From NCBI GenBank assembly GCA_963662175.1, contig OY759222.1:10116222-10180221 (forward strand): DNA of 64,000 nucleotides, given 5' to 3'. Below the pieces are notes generated by a model. It did no database searches. It was not told the origin of the DNA and saw nothing but the letters and a program-made list of their open reading frames with translations. The DNA comes from Aradus depressus (Eukaryota > Arthropoda > Insecta > Hemiptera > Aradidae). This document shows, piece after piece, positions 56,101-61,100 of this stretch. The position numbers and the translations under genes were made by a program. How positions within the stretch are numbered: position 1 is the stretch's first letter; every line of letters begins with the position of its first letter.

Positions 56101-58078
56101 GCGCCGCTCATAATCTTATATGGGGACTACACATTGCGCTCTCGTCGTATACCATGCGTATACCTGCTGTAGGCTCCGCTATACCTGATATATAAATCTT
56201 ATATGGGACTACACATTGCGCTCTCGTCGTATACCGTGCGTATACCTGCTGTAGGCTCCGCTATATATGTATATAAAATCATTGCGCTCTCTTCGTATAG
56301 TGACCCTTATAATAAAAATCAGCTTCGCGCTCTCGCCGTTCTGTCCCAAATTTAGTTTAGGAAGAATTTAGGACATCAGTGGAGTCGGGCACATGTCCAT
56401 CAGAGTGAGGTAGTAGGCGATATAAGCTCGTTGTTAAAGCCCGGGCATGAGTTACAATAACTAACTAAAAGAATACACAAATAGTCAAATTTAAAAATAA
56501 GGCAAACATCTTAAACCCTTACCTACTTGAAGAAAACATAAGAACTAAGGGATGAGTTCTTGGTAACTCCAAACTACCCTACTACTCTTTATTCTTTCCT
56601 CAAGTAGTTTTTAACATTTTTGCCTATTGTTATTTAAATTTCAACCATTTATTTATTCATTTTATAATAATTTTGAGGGCGCCGGTAGCTCAGTGGTATG
56701 CGTGCTTGCCTTCTGAACTCAAGATCGTGGGTTCGAAACCCGGCCGAGGCCCTTAGTTTATTTTATCTCGGATGGGACGTTAAGGGATGGTCCCGAGCTT
56801 GTACGACTTCAGGTACCTGTTAAAGACCCCTGCCCTAGGTGAATAAAATTTAGGGTAGGCAAAATTTGGGACCCCCTCAGTAGAGTCGGGCTCATGTCCA
56901 TCAGAGTGACGAAAGAGCGCTCTGGTAGTAGGCTATATTACCTCGTAGTTGAAGCCCAGGCATGATGATTTATGTTACGTTTAACATGTATGTGATTTTG
57001 TTATTAATGTTGCAACCTGATGATGGAGAAAATGCAAAACCTGTTGTAAATTAAAACCCATTTTAACAAGAAGAAAATAATTTGTACTCATATTACAAAA
57101 AAGTATCATTCAACATCGTTATTATCCAAAAATTTTTATAATAATTTTTAAAAAAATACTAACTAAAAATGCACTGAGGAATAACGCTGGGCTCAAATTC
57201 ACCAGTGTCATAGCGACAAGTGTAGACTGAAGCAGGAGATGTGCTGAAGACCATACCAGAAGGACACTGAACACGACAGTTGAAAGTGACATCATTCCCA
57301 GAACAGTTGTAGTTGCCATTGAAGCCAAGCTTTCGCACATCGCAGATTTCTTTGGCTACAAATGGACAACAATAAATACAATAATATTATAGATCACTAT
57401 ACTCTATTCGTCGGCCCGCCGGCATTTTAGTGGCACGTACATTTGAATTTGAGGCAATTTTAAGAAAAATTGCCTTTTGGTTGTTTCCGGCATTTTTTCT
57501 CCTGAGTTTTTTTTTTTTTTTCTAATAAAAATTGCCTTGTCAACTTTTTGTCGTAAAAAACTTTTTTTCTGTTATTCTTGATATTTAAAACATTTCGTGT
57601 TTCATGTGACTTCATGGCATGTTATGTTTCTTTTTTTCTCTTTCTTTTTTTAAATTTAAACCATTTATTATCAATGACTACCAATAGGAACTTAATACAC
57701 AAAAAACAAAAGAAAATTTATATGCAATTAAAAGTAGGGGTAACATTTGGAGGAAACTTTACGAATTGCAACAACACAGATTAAACCGGATATTGAAGCT
57801 TTAATCAAGGAAAAACAATGTCAAATTTCACATTAAGACGACTAAAGTAACTACCATCTCCCGCCAGTAATGTATTTTTTTTTTTTTTTGTAAATGTATT
57901 TTGTAACATCGTTCTGTACAATCACCTTCATTATTTTCATAATAAAAAAAAAATTACAAAGTATCTTAATTCGACTTTCATTTAACTTTTTTGGAACCAA
58001 TATATATATATATATATAAATGTCTATTGGTTCCAAGCATAAATATATATCCTAAATATATATATATATATATCCTAA

Positions 58079-58123
<45 letters not shown>

Positions 58124-61100
58124 AACGGTCAGTAATTAGGAATATAAATACAAATTAAAAAAAAATAAAACATTAATAATTTTAATTAATCGAGAAGGCT
58201 GGAATATAAAAAGTGAGGGAAGACAGCTGGGCTAGTTTGTTGTTGGTGTCTTGATGTTGTACGTTGTCTGTCGTCGGTCGTCTGTCGCCTGCTCGTCTGT
58301 CCCCGATTGTATCTGCCTGCCGGTCTGTCCTCAAGTGTATCTGCCTGTCTGTCTGTCCTCGAGTAAGAAGAAAGAAAAAAAGAAGGAAGAGGATACTTTC
58401 GAAAGAAGAATAAACAACTCAAAACCTTTCTATCAAGCAACATCCAACCCATCACCTCAAGTAATAATTTTAACTCCTATATAATTTAATAATCCAATAA
58501 CATACACCGTTACAAAAAATAAATTATTATAAAAAAAAAAGTAGGTAGTATTTTTTTTCAATTTTTTAAAAAGAACCCCCAACTAACGACCATTACAATA
58601 TATATATATATATATATTAGTTCCAAAAAAGTTAAATGGAAGTCGAATTAAAATACTTTGTATTTTTGTTTTTATTATGAAAATAATGAAGGTGATTGTA
58701 CAGAACGATGTTACAAAATACATTTACAATAAAAAAAACTTACATTACTGGCGGGAGAAGTTAACTTTAGTCGTCTTAATGTGAAATTTGACATTGTTTT
58801 TTCATATATATATGTTGCAGTCAAAGTATGAATTCCAGTGAATGTATACATTAACTAGTCAATGACACTGAAGTCTCTAGTCAAAGTGTACATGGATGTA
58901 TACACTTACGTCTATGCCTTAGTGAAAGTATAAATAGCTAGCATTAATAAGATAAATAGAAATATTACAAAAGTTGGGGGCGTATTTGCCGGCGTTCCGC
59001 CGGCGGGACGATATATCTGCCCCTCCCGTCGTTCCTATATTTGAAGTAGTAAAGGTTCTAGCTTATAATTAAAATCAGCTTTTATTCAAAAGATCCATTT
59101 TAATATTGTTTACAAATGTTATATTTTATGTTATTGTTGCATCTTTCCTAGATATTTATATTGTAAAATAAATTTTGAAGTTTAGTTTTAGTTTTTTTTT
59201 TTTTACAAAAACCTTTTTTTCTCATTTATTTATACTTTCACTAAGGAACACTAGAAAATGTATACATTGTCTAGTAAATGTATACATTCTCTAGCAATAG
59301 TGTTCATTTTTATAATCAATTGATACTTTCACTAAAACGGCTAGTTAATGTGTACATTGACTAGTTAATGTATACATTCACTGGAATTCACACTTTGACT
59401 GTGACATATATACACAAATGTGTAACACCATCTCTTCCCTTAGAATCAACTGTAGTTTTGTAAAATGTAAAACAAACCTTCCTTTTTTATATACATTTTC
59501 TGACTACACTATTTTTTGACAGACGTGTGGCCCCCGGATCTTCGTGAATTCATTTATGTGGCCCTCGGGCGTGAAAGGTTGAAGACCCCTAGTTTAGAGG
59601 ACCGAAATGAGTCCTCTATTATACTATTAGCTAATTAAATCAAAGTTTAATGTCCTGACATCTTTTTTCATTTTATTGTTAAAAATTCTGTTTAAAAGTT
59701 AAAAAAAAGTTGTCGGTGAATCATTGGCTATGTACTTCACAAGAACGAATTCATCTATTACGTTTTCGCTCTCCCTTCAAAGCCAACCGATCGTTTGTGC
59801 TAAAACTCAATATTTGATTTACATAATGGATTCTGAATCCTCATACTAAATTTCGTTTCCAAACATTCATTACATCGGCAGTTATTAGGCTTTTTGAATT
59901 GGTCTCAAAATCCCCCTCATCTACGGCTAATATCGCTGAAATTTAATACGTGTCGTCCTTATGGGATATATCTAGAACTCTCTAAGGAGGACTCCTTAGA
60001 TTTCCCTCCTTCCCACGTATGAAGTTTCGTTCTGTTACAAAACATCTTGAGTTCACAGATACAAACAGAATTTTTTGAAAGATGGCACCTATTAATTTTT
60101 CGAGCAATCGTTTAAAGGGGAAAGGCAGAGAAGCGTGGGGAAGTAGATAGTCGGTGATTCACTGACTTTATTTGATTATTAAATGACGAATGAATTAATG
60201 AGAACTTATAGTTTAATGCGTTATGTAACATTTTTCAAGCCTCTCCCCAGCTAAGTTATTATTCATGAACAACCCTCAACTCAGATCAGAGCAAACTACA
60301 TATCTAGAAAGATTTTAGTATATATTAATCATATGTATTTCATGAGTACTCACTATATTGACACTGTGGACCACGAAACTCTTGTGGACATTGGCACGAG
60401 TTGTAGCCCAAACAATTACCACCATTTTGACAGGGTGGAGAGCACACAGCTGAAATCACAACAATTGTTTACAATAAAATAATATTACATAATCAGTTAT
60501 CAATTTTTTATTACAGTAATACATAAAGTTATCCAGAATAGTAATCGTAATGGCGTTCAAAGCAGATTTAAAGGGTTAAATTCCTCTTGGCTGTATACGT
60601 TTTTACTGATTAATACATTCATTAGAACTGATTCCGTTTGTATTTGAGAAAACTCATTATTACTGACAGCAACAATGTACCTAAATATATATATATAGAG
60701 AGAGAGAGAGAGTGAGAGAGATAGGTAGCGTGTTATCCTATTACACTAACATGGCCGAGGCTTTAGGTTTTTTATCTAGGTGAAAAAAAAAAATGGGGTT
60801 TTGGATGGGACGTTAAGCGATGGTCCCGAGCCTTTACGATTTCAGGTACTCGTTAAAGACCCTTACCCAAAGTAACTAAACATGGGTAGGCAAAATCTAG
60901 GACTCCCGCGGTAAAGTCAGCTTCATGTCCACCAGAGCAACGAAAGAGCGATCTGGTAATAGGCGATATGTCTTCATAGCTAAAGCCCGGGCATGAGTCA
61001 TAATAACAAACTACAAGAGGGGAATTAGGAAATATGGAGCCCGATAAGAGACAAAATTTGACACTATTCCCCTCCCACCGGCTGGAGTCCGAGCTACAAA

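Noticed and set aside
58251..58484. Cys-rich reading frame in the solo LTR
   Set aside because: Produced by ctgtctgtc/ctgcctg repeats inside an LTR; low-complexity, no domain.
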